A stretch of DNA of 64,000 nucleotides from Ottelia alismoides (lineage: Eukaryota > Streptophyta > Magnoliopsida > Alismatales > Hydrocharitaceae), in contig JAZKJV010007240.1 in the NCBI GenBank assembly GCA_037367405.1, forward strand, positions 124,001-188,000. The letters are read 5' to 3'. Shown here piece by piece: positions 1-13,204 of the stretch. The position numbers and the translations under genes are program-made. Numbering within the stretch: position 1 is the stretch's first letter; each line of letters starts with the position of its first letter. The notes below the pieces were generated by a model. The model searched no databases. It saw only the letters and a list, made by a program, of their open reading frames with translations, and was not told where the DNA came from.

Positions 1-214
1 TCCAAGATCTGGCTCCAGCTTCCTAGCTTCTACTTTGACCTCCTGGGATAAATCATTGGTCTCTGGATCTATTTGGAATACCTCAGTAGCGGCAGAACGT
101 TTTCGGGTGTCGAATGAATATCTCTACAGTATCAGAAGTTGTCGGAGCAAGGGGGTCTAGTAGGAGGAAGCTCACCTATTCAAAGATTCTTACATGTTCT
201 TCCAGCCACCTCCT
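1..214. other. Unassigned flank left of the first LTR
   Basis: I do not recognise this stretch. On the minus strand one frame stays open for about 38 codons (it includes RKRSAATEVFQIDPETND), but there is no start codon and no family motif I can name. It lies just outside the left end of the GyB LTR, so it is the DNA into which GyB inserted, or an older element. It could be a degraded polyprotein piece. Confidence 0.3.
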
Positions 215-3200
215 TGATGAATTAGGTGGTTAAATAGGAGGGATCCTAAGGCCTTGTCTTGGAGGGCTTATGGTGAACAACAAGTTGGGTCCGACAATCG
301 CTGTATCGACACCTCTTGTCATACTTGGATTTTAATCAACCAAATCAATCAATGATCAAAATCCACATATATGTATATGAAAAATAGATCATGCAGGTAT
401 GAGTGATGAAATTTATTTAACTCTATATGAAATGTGTATAAGCAAGCAAGTAGAGTGTCGTCCATAGGAGCAAACACTGACAGATGACAAAATGAAACTA
501 ACTCAAAGAATCAAGCATAAAATTGTTGGTTTCATAGTCTATTAGATTTTTATGCATTTTTATGGATTTTTATTTTTATTTGTAATTTTTATTTATTTTT
601 TATTTCATATTTTTATGGATTTTATTTTTTCAATGTTTTTTAATTCATATTTATACTATATAATATATATATGTGAGAGATGTATAAGGAGAGATAAAAA
701 GGCTTCTTTTTGGATTTTTAAAATATAGTAAAGAAAGTCAAAATACTCAAAATAAAATGTTTTTTCTCTATTTATGTTATTTTTAGGGTATTTTTAACCA
801 TTTTATGGATTTTAAAAATTATATTACATAAAATAAAAAATACAGGAATTTCAAATGGGCATAAAAAATATCTATCAGATCAGAAAGGACCCAAACGTAT
901 TTTTCACGTATAAAGATAAATCAAAGAAAATATGAAGCTTTAAAATATTTTTTTTGATTTTTTCTACGATTTTTTTATTTTTAAGGTTCTCTGTATTTTT
1001 GAATTTTCAGACTTTCTATTTTATATTTTCTTCATGAATTTTGGATATGTGATGAAATATAGTAAAATACACTTACCCTAATATTTTGATAATTTATAGA
1101 GAAATATTTTAATTTTTATGATTTTTATAAATCAAAATGGTAAAATATAACTCGTTTTTCAAATTTTTATCTAAGAAATAAACAATGAATACCTTAATAA
1201 AAATATATATCTAATACAATATAATTTAAGGTATTAAAATAATTTTCTCGAGATTTTTAGAGTTAAGTAGCTAATTATCACAATTATAAACAATGAAAAC
1301 AATTAAATAAACAACACGAGGACTATTCTACAAAAAAACCTAAGGCATGATATTTTAACAGATAAGCAAAGTCCTGGGTGTTTCAAACCATTTTCCGAAT
1401 TAAATTCACAATATAAAAGCGCTCAGCATGGGCATTTTTGCGAAGAAAATAAAATCCAGAGTTAGCTATGCATGTATCCCAATAAAATATAAATTCTAAT
1501 TAAACTAGTAGGGACAAATTATAATTTCGAAAAGTATTTCAGAATTTCCAGACAAGTCCAACAAATCCACATGTAAATAGTGCAACTGACCCACAAAACC
1601 ATCGCTTGGGACCACACATGTGGTGACATGGCCTAGATAAAAAAACAAATAGGGGGATCAAATAGTAAATAACAAAAACGGGAGGGGAAATAGTGCAAAA
1701 TACCCACTCCTTGCGTACTAGGGATGGTTGGGATCCGTTGACTTAAGCACGTGTCACGTCGTTAATGGTAGATACCCCTTCGCATATGAAGGGTCAAGAT
1801 TACATCATCTACCTGATCTAACGGTGGAAGTGGCCTATCATTAGACGACTGGTGTAGAGTCTGGGTGGGTGTTCTTTATCAGAGGAATGGTGACCTTCTA
1901 GAAGAAAGGGCAAAGAACACATGCTTGTCAACTTTGGATCGAAGCTCCTAAGCTGCTCCTAGCCTTCTCCTATGTTGTTGATGAGCTAGGAAACTTCCTG
2001 GGATGAAGCCACACGTGTTGGTGGTCGGAAGATGGTCCGAGACCCATGAAATGGGTCCTGGAGGTCGAAGAAAGATCTGAGACTTGGAGCTCCTTCTCTG
2101 ATACTTGGGACCCCTCAAATGGGGACCATTCGATTTAAGACCTGCATAGTTTGCATAAGGACTGGGAAGCAGAGCTTTTAGACATAAAAATAAGTAGGGC
2201 GATGTAATGAATGATCTGGGATGGAGGGTCTCCGGTGAGGTGGTGGGGGAGACCAGTCGAAAGCCCGATCTTTGCAAGATCAAGGTGACTGAAGTATTCT
2301 GAGGGAGGTAGAAGCAGTCAGGAGTGTGATGAGGGAGGAATGGACGGCGGAGCGGGTTTGTATGATTGGGATATGTGCCAGAGTTGCAAGCTCTAGGGAG
2401 GGATCTTTTTTGGAATTTTCGATTAATAACATCAAAATAAAACAATTATGAAGTAAATCTAAGATAGAACTATGCTAAGGAATTAAAATAAATGAAGAAA
2501 AGCACATCTCACTAGAGAGAAGACCTGGGAGCAGATCATCACCAGGAAAGCTTTGGAGAAGGATGGATATATCTCCTCCTCCTTATCAACGCCCAAGAAC
2601 AGATGCTCAACCTTCCTGTCACTAAGGTGAGGCTTCCAGATGGCTCAAAGGGGTTAGAGAGGACAATAGGTGATCAAGGAACAAAGGAGGAAATTGGAGG
2701 GTTATTTATAACTGACTATAAAAATGGAAAATGGCATTAAGATTTTAGCACACTCGCTCGAAAAAAATCACAGCAAGATAATCCACGATCAAGAGCATGA
2801 TCTGATCTGCACTTTCCAAAAAGAAATCAGACCCAAATAAGTAATGTACTTCATGTGATAAATCAGTGAAGTCAGCTACCCGGCCAAGTCTGACATGCAA
2901 CAGAGGGGGAGAGGGGTGCTGACATGGGGTCAACACTTCAAGGGTTGCGATTGGGCCATATCGGTGCCACACCAGCACAATACGACAAAACAACAATTAA
3001 AACAAAAGAAAACTCAAAGTATAATATAAATAAACTTAAAACATGAAATATGTTACATATTTAATAAACTAATTTTGGTGATTTTTATTTATTTTTACTG
3101 CTTTATTTGCGAGGTTTTAATTTTTACATGTTCTTATAAGTATAAGGGAAAAATGTGTATGCCTCCTAGGGTGAGCTAACTTAGCTCCCCCGCCCCATTT

Positions 3201-3905
3201 TCACATATTTTTTTTGAAATCTAAAAGCGTGTAAATTCATTATTAAATCCCTATATTACGCTTTTAAAATTTCATGTGAAACTGAGACTCCTACGACCTC
3301 CATCCAGACGGGGTCAATTTAAAAAATCCCGTGACTGTTAAAAAATGACTGTCTGGATGGAGGCCGTAGGAGTCTCTGTTTCGCATGAAATTTTAATAGC
3401 ATAATATAGGGATATAGTGATGAATATTAACGAAAGAAATTTTTCAAAAAAATAAAAAATAGGGAAAATGGGGCGGGGGGGAGCTAAGTTTCCTCCCCCT
3501 AGGGGGCATCCCCATTTATCCCTAGGTATAAATACCTATATCTCCTTTATTATATTTTTATTTTGTGTTTTATATTTATTATTTTATATACATAATTTTT
3601 ATATTTACATTATATTAAATTACATCTGTACATATTTTCTTTTATTTTTCTTAATTTATTTATGTACTTAAATAAATAAATATATAAATAAATATACATA
3701 TAATATATGTACTTTATAAGTATATTTACCTATGTACTAAAATACATTATTTATTTAAATGCAATTTTACTGATTTTATCATGCACATTGTATTTTAAGT
3801 AATATTTACAAATTTATAAAAATATAAGAGTGGGAAAATATACAAGAAGAATATATTGAATATTGTATATAGATATAGTACAAATGTGGGCCCAAAAACC
3901 AACTT
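215..3905 (-). repeat. 3' LTR of GyB (about 3.7 kb, U3 start missing)
   Basis: This aligns in order with the GyA LTR at 7,529-11,281: an end segment (…GACAATCGCTGT… near 291), an AT-rich stretch, a GC-rich stretch (about 1,690-2,990), then AT-rich U3. It begins TGATGAATTAGG, in keeping with the TG/TTCATCA ends of the related LTRs. Near 3,905 the LTR match stops at the equivalent of GyA position about 10,690 and runs straight into internal sequence equivalent to about 11,430, so the first part of U3 and the polypurine tract are gone. MITE-1 is inserted at 3,145-3,522. The 165-codon minus-strand open frame at 1,948-2,445 is GC-rich LTR leader sequence, not a gene. Confidence 0.65.
3145..3522. 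mobile_element. MITE-1: 378-bp foldback element, hAT-like ends
   Basis: Almost the whole element is an inverted repeat: a left arm with CTTAGCTCCCCCGCCCCATT and a right arm with GGGGCGGGGGGGAGCTAAG, plus inner arms CTCCTACG.CCTCCATCCAGAC and GTCTGGATGGAGGCCGTAGG. It starts AGGGAAAA and ends TTATCCC. The flanks taagtata (3,137-3,144) and taggtata (3,523-3,530) match at 7 of 8 bases. An 8-bp duplication is typical of the hAT superfamily. It has no coding capacity, so it would have needed a transposase from elsewhere. The short plus-strand open frame at 3,468 is incidental. Confidence 0.8.
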
Positions 3906-6129
3906 CTGCATCTTTACTTGGATTATTAGTTTGTCAGAACATTAATGGGAATATGTTTTAAAACTTAACAACCCTTAAGAACCACAATCCTCTGTTCAGT
4001 TCTCCTCGATAGCCAAATCATAATAATCGTTCTCATACACACTCTTATGGCTATGAGTATTTCTTGTACAGTGTTAGTGATATGTAGTTCATCTCAGTTG
4101 AAGCGGTAAAAAATGGTCTTCTCCAACATGGTAACCATAACTCCCCAATCCATCAACTCTTTCCTTGAGAAATGAGGTATTCTTGTCTAAGTTCGAGTGC
4201 AACTGGCTCAAGAAGAGGAGTTAGAGAGAAGAATATAAGGTAGCCAGTATAACTAGCTATCCTGGGATGCTTGACCAGTGTAGCCAAGCCATCTAGCTGC
4301 ACACTCACATGAATATTTCGACTTTGAAGCATAAGCTTGTTTATTGGATACATACTCTGACACGGATTGATTTTTCGTTGATTTTTGCCCGTATATTCTT
4401 TTTGGAGTTTTTGGTTTTGCATTTTTTGTGAATACTATATACAACAGCATTTACATAAGGGCTTTTTCCTCTTGAGCAAGTATACTATCCCTCTTTTGAA
4501 GATTTATTACAACCCACAACATTCTGTCTTTAGACCTCGTTGCCACTAGATCAGATTGGGGCATAATGGCCACTAAATTCTGAATTCTTATGTTTCCATT
4601 CGCTTGTGTCTCATGCCGGCAAATCCAGCCCTCTACTACTTTAACTGAGTTAAAAAAAGTGTAAGGTGCATATGTCCAAGTTAGGTCATTGTCTAAAAAG
4701 CCATGCGTGAGTCTCAAAATATTCTACTTAGGCATACCAAGACGAATGCGAACATAGTCTTATGGTCTTAAAGAAATAAGTCAAGCTAACCTGAAAAGAC
4801 TCAGATCCAAAGTGTATATAGGTCATAACCAAGCTCCAATCTTCAGACATTATTTAGACTATTTCAATTGTCATTGTCTATCCAAAAAAATGCAAATGCT
4901 ATGCACAATGCAAGGAAAATATTTTTATAAAGTATTTTCTAGTTTTAAATTTTTTTATTTAAATTTTTTAAAAAATTACAAATTTTTATGCATCTATAGA
5001 AATATTTTGCAAAATTTTGTGGTATTTTGAAAACTTTTAAATTTTTAGGTGTTTTTAGAAAACAAAAGGGTTAAATAAAAGAAATATGTGCAACTATTTG
5101 CATGGGAGTGTCTATGTTAGTTACAAGAATTAGGTGTATATTTATAAATGATTTTATATACAGATATATACAAATTGAATATAAGAATTGTATTAGGAGT
5201 AATATTTACACAGTTTTACACATAGTTCTCAAAATAATTTGAAAAAATTCAAACATTTTAGAAACATTTTGAAAAACTTATTTTTATAAATAATTTGATA
5301 ATGTTTTTTTACAAACATTTACAAAAAATTTAAAATCATTTTGATAAGACTGAAAACGATGTATAAATTTTGTAATCATATTTTTGCAACCATTTTCCAA
5401 ACAAATTTCAAATAGATTTTCAACTTTTATTTAAACAAATAAAAGAAATTTTTACAAACAAAATATTTTTAAAAAGGTTTGGAAACATTTTACAGGAAGT
5501 TTTCCAAACAGATTCAAAAGATTTTTCCAATTTTTTCCAACCATTTTCAAATCATTTTGTAAAACATTTTTGACTTGATTCATTAATCATTATATATAAA
5601 TAGTTTTTTGAAGAATTTCTAAATAAATTTATTATATTAGCCATATTATTTTAAATACACAAATATGAGTTATGGCTAAAGTACATACAACGTATAGACG
5701 ACCCCCATACTTAGCTTGAGCTATGTACTCATAGATCTAAGAGAAAAGGAAGACATAACTCGTACTAAGTATAGAAAAACCTACACATCAATGACTAAAG
5801 AATTGAAGAATAAGAATTTCTATGTCCCCCTATACTTAGGGTTAAGTAATCCTAAGTATAGCAGACTACACACCAAGCGGGGATGGACGAGGATTTGGAT
5901 ATGCGAAATCAATGACTCGACTTGTCTCCCCATATAATTAGGGTGAATGATCCCTAAGTATAGACATAATATTAATAAGTTAGGAGACAAGCGAGGAAAA
6001 GAATGAGCACTCAATACACTCACCCCCTATACTTAGGATAAATTCATCCTAAATATAACATTGATGAAAGGGGTGAGTGAATAAACAGAAGAATGAGAAA
6101 AAGGAAAGGAAAAGGAAAAGAACAAAAAT
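3906..6129 (-). other. GyB 3' non-coding internal region
   Basis: AT-rich DNA between the end of pol and the 3' LTR on the minus strand. It is collinear with the same region of GyA (about 11,430-13,650): both share the segment around CACTCTTATGGCTATGAGT and a run of loosely repeated ACAAACATTT/CATTTTTCAAA-type sequence (5,200-5,580; 12,780-13,070). I found no conserved reading frame. It ends with the hairpin array described separately. Confidence 0.6.
5704..6057 (-). repeat. Four-hairpin array in the GyB 3' region
   Basis: There are four short inverted repeats at about 5,704-5,773, 5,831-5,860, 5,933-5,962 and 6,028-6,057. The second has perfect 10-bp arms TATACTTAGG (5,831-5,840) and CCTAAGTATA (5,851-5,860). 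On the coding (minus) strand the unit reads CCTAAGTATA followed by a run of G, which looks like a polypurine tract. Spacing of the last three is about 100 bp. The same array occurs at the matching place in GyA and GyD. Confidence 0.8.
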
Positions 6130-7523
6130 GAAAAATTATTTTTGTGCTCAAGAATCTGAATCCTCTGACAGTTCATTTTATTCTTGAAATACCACATCCA
6201 CTGAATCAAGCACGGACATAAATGTATCAGATTTATGTGTGGCTTCAGCAACTATCCATTGACTACGAATGACTGTGCATCAGATGACTACTCTTATATG
6301 ATGCTACCATTGTCACACCCAGTCCTTACCAAAAACTGTCTTATCCATTTGCTCTTTAATTTTCCCGAGAAAAGCTTTAATTTTGCATCAAACAACCTAA
6401 CATTCTGTCTTAGTTCAAAAGTCTTTCTTCTGATATGCTTGTCATGCTATCTCTTGACTCTCTCCTTATACATCAAGATGTTGTCGTATGCATAATCTCT
6501 GCATTCCCTTTTCTCTCAGGTCGAAAGTCTTTCTTCTGATATGCTTGTCATGCCATCTCTTGACTTTCTCCTTGTATATAAGGTTGTTTTCATATGCATA
6601 ATCTCTAAATTCTAAGAGTCTGTTTAGATCTATCTTGTGGCTCTAGACACTTTGTTGTGAGTCCAAGTTGTAGATGTTGATTGCCCAAAGTGATTTGTGA
6701 ATTAACTCTACTGGCAGATGGCATTGCTTACCATAAACAAGCCGATAGGGAGACATACCCAATGGAGTCTTGTAGGCGGGTCGATTAGCCCATAGAATAG
6801 AATCAAGTTGAGACCAGTTCTTCCTATCCGTCCAAACAAGCTTTTGTAGAATAGTATTGATCTCCCTATTGGATAACTCAACCAAACCATTTGATTGTGG
6901 GTGTTAAGGAGATGCGACATGATGTTCAATGTTGTACTCCTTCACTAGCTTTCTGACATCCTTGTTCACAAAATGGATTCCCCCATCTGAGATAAGAACC
7001 TGCTAATCCTGAACTGCGAGATAATGTTTTCCCTGGAAAGTAATAAATAGTATGACTATCAGCAGAGCGAGCGAGGACAACCTCCTCCCACCGACTCACA
7101 TAATCTACAACAAGAAGGATGTATTGAAATCCTTCACTGTTGGAAATGGGCCTATAAAGTCAATGCCCTAAGCATCAAATACATCTGAAATTTTGATGAA
7201 CTGGAGTGGCATCGAATCTTTGGAAATAATGGTACCTCCCAATTTCTGACAGTTTGTGCAGTCTTTCACATATGCTCCGGCATCGAATCTGAACCTTTCT
7301 TGTAATGGAACAAGTCCTCCCATTGTTAGAAATGGATGTGGGACAAAAAATTGTCCTTCTTGACATGAATCCAATCTTGTGGAACTTTATCGATCATGAG
7401 ATAGTTCACAATCCCAGAACACCATGGGAGAGAACCGGTACCCAAGATCGATTCATCAGAAAGATCTCAGTGATAGGTATAGTACTCAAGGGAGTCTCTA
7501 AACATTCAAGTCTTAACAAATGG
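6130..7523 (-). pseudogene. GyB integrase remnant (zinc-binding end to C-terminal domain)
   Basis: Reading leftward on the minus strand: a zinc-binding half-motif CTNCQK near 7,245; IISKDSMPLQF; a core with LISDGGIHFVN near 6,980; then WANRPAYKTPLGMSPYRLVY and HLPVELIHKSLWAI (6,643-6,885); then a degraded C-terminal domain with GKLKSKW-type residues (6,130-6,400). These are the standard blocks of Athila-like integrase, which would insert the element's DNA copy into the genome. The frame is broken many times. A 106-bp direct duplication (6,421-6,632) lies in the C-terminal part. The gene is cut at 7,528 by the GyA insertion. Confidence 0.8.
6421..6632. repeat. 106-bp tandem duplication inside GyB integrase
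   Basis: Two adjacent copies start at 6,421 and 6,527, both with GTCTTTCTTCTGATATGCTT, and both end near ATGCATAATCTCT. They differ at several bases, so the duplication is not recent. GyA has one copy at the matching position (about 13,960-14,050), which suggests the duplication is particular to this copy. Confidence 0.75.
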
Positions 7524-7528
7524 TCTGC
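7524..7528. repeat. Target-site duplication of GyA, left copy
   Basis: TCTGC at 7,524-7,528 is repeated exactly at 18,393-18,397. Across it, GyB sequence runs AAATGGTCTGC then TATAACATTC, matching the collinear GyA sequence GACCAGCCACCACATTC. Confidence 0.88.
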
Positions 7529-10500
7529 TGATGAAGGCAAAAATAGAGGTGTCTAAAATGATCCTCACAAGGTGAGGACACAATCGCTGTGATGACTCCT
7601 CAACAATTGCGTTCAATCAACAATCAACCCACACAATAAGGAAATCAAGCTATGTAAGTGTGAATCAAAATTTATTATACCCTACTAAAGATGTATAGTG
7701 ACAAACAAGTAGGGGTAGAACACAAGAAACAAAGGTGTGGAGCAATGAGAAATATATCAATCAATCTTAAGAAATTTCTTCTCAAGCACTTAGCTAAATT
7801 ATGTTTTTTTGTGGGTTTTTAATTTTAGATATAATTTTTTATCTTTTTGTTTTTATATTTTTATATTTGCTTGTAATTTTAAAATTTTGTTTTTTTTATA
7901 TTTTTCTGATTTTGTGTTTCTTTTTTTAAATTATCTAATATAAGAATATATAAGATTATATAGACAATATAAGATAATATAGATGTAAATATAACTAAAA
8001 ATTTTAGAAATAAATATCTTTGGATTTCAAATGATTTTTACTATTTTTGTGATTTTATAGAGAATTTTGCTAATTTTTTTATATTTTTAAAGTCAAAAAT
8101 ATCCCAAATAAAGGATTTAATAAATCCTTGAAGTTGAAATGAAGACTAAAAATAGCAAAGTAATTTAAAAATTCCTCAAATCAATTTAACAGATAGACAA
8201 TAATAAAAAGAAAATTAAGAGGCAGAAAAATATATTTTTGAGATTATTTTTAATCTATTACACTGGACTTTGGAGCATTTTATTTTTTTTGTATTTTCTT
8301 GTTCTGTTTTTAGGATTTTCAGATTCTGGAGTTGCAAAATAAATAAATAAACATAATCAATATTTTTTGGATTTTTTGAAAAGTTTTTATATTTTTGGTG
8401 TTTTATAATGTAAATAGAGTAAAAAATGTAATCTTTTGATTATTCATAAATACTAAAAAGTCCTAAATTGCAAAAATAAAAATATGACATGGAAGTGTGT
8501 GCAATCAGGAACTTCATCCTATTTTTTGGTCATTTTTGGATCACAATAGCTATAATTAATAAACTAAGAAAACAAACAAAAATGCTTGTACTAGTAGGGG
8601 CACAAATGCAATAAACATAAAAGTCCAGGGCCTTTCTACAATTTTTCCAAAATCTTATAACTGAAATAGAATATTCTTAGGCCAAATGAAATACAAGAAG
8701 TTATGAGGGCTTGCCAGCAATATGCCCAATTCACGTGGGACTGCACATTAGGTGAGATGGTGTAGACTCAAATGCAAATATCGAAACTTTGAGGGCCTTT
8801 TGAAAATTAGAAAAAAAATATTAAAAGATAAAGGAAAGTTCTTTGATTACATATTAAATTACAAAAATGCTAGGGTCAGAGTTACAAAATACCCAACGCT
8901 TGGCACGGATGAACGACAACCATGCACCCACTTAAACATGTGGTGATTTTGGGCATCACGATGACAGTTCGCGAGAGATGACCCATATTAGATCATCCAA
9001 GATGATCTGATAGCTACTAGAGGGCACAATCCAAGGGTCATTGTATGTCTGGAATAATTGGCAAAGATCGAACGATGGAGGAGGCCCCAAGAAGAACTCG
9101 TCAAGAACCTGGTGAGGATGAACTTCGATTAGCTCTAGCGACCTCCCCAAGCCACCTCTGATGTTGCTGATGTGCTCCCTAGATTCTTAATGTCCTCCTC
9201 CAGGTGTTGATCCTCACAAAATGGCTAGGCACCACTGGAAGCGAGTCGACGACACATGACACCTGGAGCTCCTACTCGAACCTCAAAAGACCCTACAATG
9301 ATGCTTCTTTGCTTCATTTCCTACAGGAGTGGGTTAGCGGTAAAAATGCAAAGCACCAACGTGCTTTAGAGGGTCGGGGGGCAAACGGTGCTCGGTATGG
9401 CGTCCCTCCAGTGTGTGGCAGAGTTGGAGAGATGGTTTCCTTGATCCACATAGAATCAAGGTGAATGAAGATGCGTCAGGCGATAAGCAGGAAAATGGGA
9501 AGTAGAGGGAGGCATTAGGCGAGGCAGAGGATGATCGGGTTGGTCAGAAATAGGTGGAGGAGTTGGAGCTCCACGATCGAAAACTCGGGATTAAATCAGA
9601 ATAAAATGAAACCAACTAGAATAAAATGTAGAGCTACTCTAATGCTAAGCTACAGAATCAAAAGAGCCAGAAAAGGAGCAGCTACCTGACCTAGACAGGA
9701 GCTGAGCGAACTCGCGGCGGAGCTGGCGGCAATGACTTGGATCAACCTCGATTCGACACTAATCGACTTGCAGAGGGTACCCCGACCTCCCTGTTGTCAC
9801 CAAGAAGAAGGTTCGTGCATTAAGTCTAGGGTTCGAAGGTGGAAGAGGGATCAAAAAGTGAAGGACGGGGGCAAGTGGCTTATGTACAAGCTACTGGGGG
9901 CAAGAATTCGAGGAAGAACCACGGGCGGGGTGAAGCGAGACATGAAAAGAATTTGGTTCGATGAGAATCAAGGATGAGCAGAGAGTAAATCCCCTAAAGT
10001 GGTCACACATACTTGAGCGGTGTAATATGCGCAAAAAGTTGGAGAAAGGAGGCGATTCACGTGGTTCTGATAGTTCCAAGGCCTAGGTCAGAAAATTAAC
10101 AAGAGTCAACAAACGATGCGCTCTGGTTGGTCCACATGGACAAACCAGAAAAATCCAGCCTCAAATTATTTACAAAATAGGAATTAAATAATAAATGATT
10201 TTATTAATTTTAAGTTTTAAAATAAAAATATTTGTTATTTTCTATATTTATTTATTATGATTTTTATTTTTTTTGAGATTTATTGATTACCAGTCTATTT
10301 TTAGGGTGTTATTTATAGGTACATTTACCTATTTTTTGATTCTTTTTTTGTATTTTTTATTTTATTCTTTAATTTATTATTTTATAGATTTAGAGCTTAT
10401 TTTTATATACATAAATATATTTTTTTAGATTCCTCCATTACAATATATATTTAAATAAATAGGTATATATAATATATAGGTATATAAATTGTATCTTTAT

Positions 10501-11281
10501 CTATGTATTTTAGTGTATTATATTATTTATATATTTTATACAGTTTTATTTTACTTTTAATATGTACATAGGTTATAAATAATATTTATAAAATTATAGA
10601 AATATACAATACTGAAAATAATAAATAATAAATAAAATGAATATTTTATTCGGTTATATTGTACAATAAGGGTCCAAACCTAACTTTCACATACTAACTT
10701 CAAAAAATATGAAACATCATCATTAAATAGCTTATTAAAAGCTATATACAATTAAAGGTGATTTTGATAATTTTGCCTTTTTATTTGAGAGATTTGGGTC
10801 TGGGAAGTTGGGATTTTGGAATCTTATCTAGAGTATAACTTGTACACTTTATATTGTTTTTGCATGAAATCAATTTTGTATTTTTCTATCTATTATTATC
10901 TACAAATTTCATGAGAAAGTTTATTTATTTGATGAATAAATAATACAGAATAAAATAGGTCCCAAAATGAATAAATGATGAATTAAAGAATGGAAATTAT
11001 TGGTGATTTTTGGCCCTTGTCACCCCCTACTTTATTCCTTATTGAGGAGATCAATTCTTGACTGTCTCATGGTTTAGGGTCATAAAGTACCTTTGGTGTT
11101 TTATTCTTTTTCTTTTCTTTTCTTTATTATATAATTTTGGCATTAAAAATAGTATTTTATACACAATAATTTGAATAAATAATGAATGTTAATTTGTACA
11201 AATTAGGGCTATTTACAAGCATTAGCTAGGGTTTTTACACCCGAAATGATAGAATAAAGGTGATGAAATGGAGATTCATCA
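7529..11281 (-). repeat. 3' LTR of GyA (3,753 bp)
   Basis: A complete LTR, TGATGAATCTCC… to …CCTTCATCA on the minus strand. It has three parts: AT-rich U3 (about 10,160-11,281), a GC-rich middle (about 8,900-10,100) probably holding transcription start and leader, and an AT-rich end (7,560-8,900). Its U3 repeats as the 5' LTR remnant at 17,772-18,392. I see no clear TATA box. The small open frames inside are not conserved between LTR copies. Confidence 0.85.
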
Positions 11282-11300
11282 CCCTTATACTTTCCTTTGC
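11282..11300 (-). promoter_or_regulatory. Polypurine tract of GyA
   Basis: On the minus strand GCAAAGGAAAGTATAAGGG lies directly before the 3' LTR start TGATGAATC. The position and purine content fit the primer for plus-strand DNA synthesis. AAGTATAAGGG resembles the hairpin unit further upstream. Confidence 0.8.
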
Positions 11301-13201
11301 TAGTCCCTAGCAAACACTTATGCAATAAGTGTATAAAATGAAAAACAAAGAAAAGAAAAGGAAAGAAAGTGGATTGAATTTAATTGTCATACTTGTCATC
11401 TTAAAATCAAAGTTTGAAGTTTAAGTCGGACCTTTGAAATTTTAGTGCGGTCGGAACCTTAATGGGAATTAGATTTGAAACACAAGTGCCTTCGAGAATC
11501 CCAAAACTCTGATCAAGTCTCCTCAATAGTCAGGTCAGAATACTTCAACTCATACACAAACTCTTATGACTATGAATCTCACTTGTGTAGTGTATGTGAT
11601 AATGGCTTACCTCAACTGAAATGACAAAGAGACCGAGTTCTCCAGCATGACAACCCAATGATTCCCCAATCTAGCAACTCCTCCTTCCTCGAGGAGTGGG
11701 GTATTCCCTTCAAAGTTCAAGTGGCAACCATGTCAAGAGGAGGGGGTGAAGAGAAGAATGGATGGTAGACAATGTAGCTACCTATCCAAGGATGCATGAC
11801 CCTTGTAGTCAAGTCATCCAGCTGCAGGCTCACATGATATGACTTCGAAGATTAGGCTTGCTTATTGACTATACAAATATGTACACTCTGTCATGCATTT
11901 ATTTTCAATCAGGCATGTCCACTTCTTTTGGAGTTTTTTGCTTTTTTTTGAAATACTATATGCAACAACATTTACACGAGGAGTTTTTCCTCTTGAGCTA
12001 GTAGACTATCCCTTTTTTGAAGCATTATTGTAACCCACACTCACCTGTCTTTAGACATCTTTGGTACTGGATGGGTTGGGATGCACTTCCCTCCCTTGAC
12101 GAGGATAAATGTTTACACTTGTGTGCGTCTCATACCGACAAATCCAATCCCCCTAACCACTCCAACTATGTTGAGTCAAGTGAAAAGTGCATGTGTCCAA
12201 GTCAGGTCATTATCAATAAGAGTTATGTGCGTGCTCTAAAATACTCTACATAGGCAGTCAAGAATACATTGAACCAAGTCTCACGATTCTAAAAGAATTA
12301 AGTCACCTAGACTTGAGGTACCTCAGTTTGGGCTCCTATAATGTTCCTATGATTAGGTAGATTTAAGGACCAATCCACGCTTCAATCTTCGAATTTCACT
12401 TAGACTTGGTCAATTATCAAACTCAATCCAAAAAATGCGAATGCCATGCAAATGCTATATACAATACAGAAAATATTTTTTTATGTAATTTTTAATTTTT
12501 GAACTTTTTTATAGATTTTAGAAAATAGTTTTGCAAATTTTTATGTAATTTTTGAAAAGATTATGCAAAATTTTTTTATGATTTTTCAAAATAAAATTAT
12601 TTTTTCAAGAAAGGGTAGGTATAAATATTTGCACGTGGATGCATCTTATTATTTACAAGAGTTAGGGTTTTTAAGAATTTACAAGTGATGTGTGATTATA
12701 AACATATATATATATATATATATAGGGAATTTTTGTGTGATGTATATATTCATCAAACTTTTTTGAAAATCATTTAACAATCAATTTTGAAAACTATAGT
12801 TCAAAATTATTTTTTACAAACATTTGAAATTCATTTTGCAGAGGTTTTTCAAACTATATATATAGTTTTTTCAACATATTTTTGCGATCATTTTCCAAAT
12901 CATTTGCAAATAATTTTTCAAAACATTTTTATTTCAAAAAAAGGAATTTTTACAAGCAAAATGTTTTTACAAAGATTGAAAATAATTTACAAAATATTTT
13001 TCGAAAAGTTTTAAAAAGTTTTTTCAAATAGATTTTCTAACTATTTTCCAAATATTTTGCAAATCATTTTTACCTGACTTATTAATCAGTATATACAAAA
13101 AGAATTTGAGAATCATATGAACCTTTTTACAAAATTTTAGCCATACTTGTTGAAAATACGAAAGTACGAGTTGTGGCTAAAGTATGTACGCAGTATATAC
13201 G
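11301..13201 (-). other. GyA 3' non-coding internal region
   Basis: About 1.9 kb with no conserved frame, collinear with 3,906-5,700 of GyB and 41,340-42,800 of GyD. It contains a TA dinucleotide run (about 12,705-12,724) and, at 12,780-13,080, loosely repeated ACATTTTTCAAA-type sequence. Confidence 0.65.
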
Positions 13202-13204
13202 ACC

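Noticed and set aside
1948..2445. 165-codon minus-strand open frame, proline- and serine-rich
   Set aside because: It lies in the GC-rich middle of the GyB LTR; the matching region of the GyA LTR does not keep the frame, and no domain is visible.
5704..6057. CRISPR-like array
   Set aside because: The repeats are short imperfect hairpins without constant direct repeats or spacers of fixed length; the genome is plant and the array is shared by three retroelement copies.
12705..12724. TA dinucleotide run as a regulatory or TATA region
   Set aside because: Simple repeat in a 3' non-coding region, not conserved in GyB or GyD.
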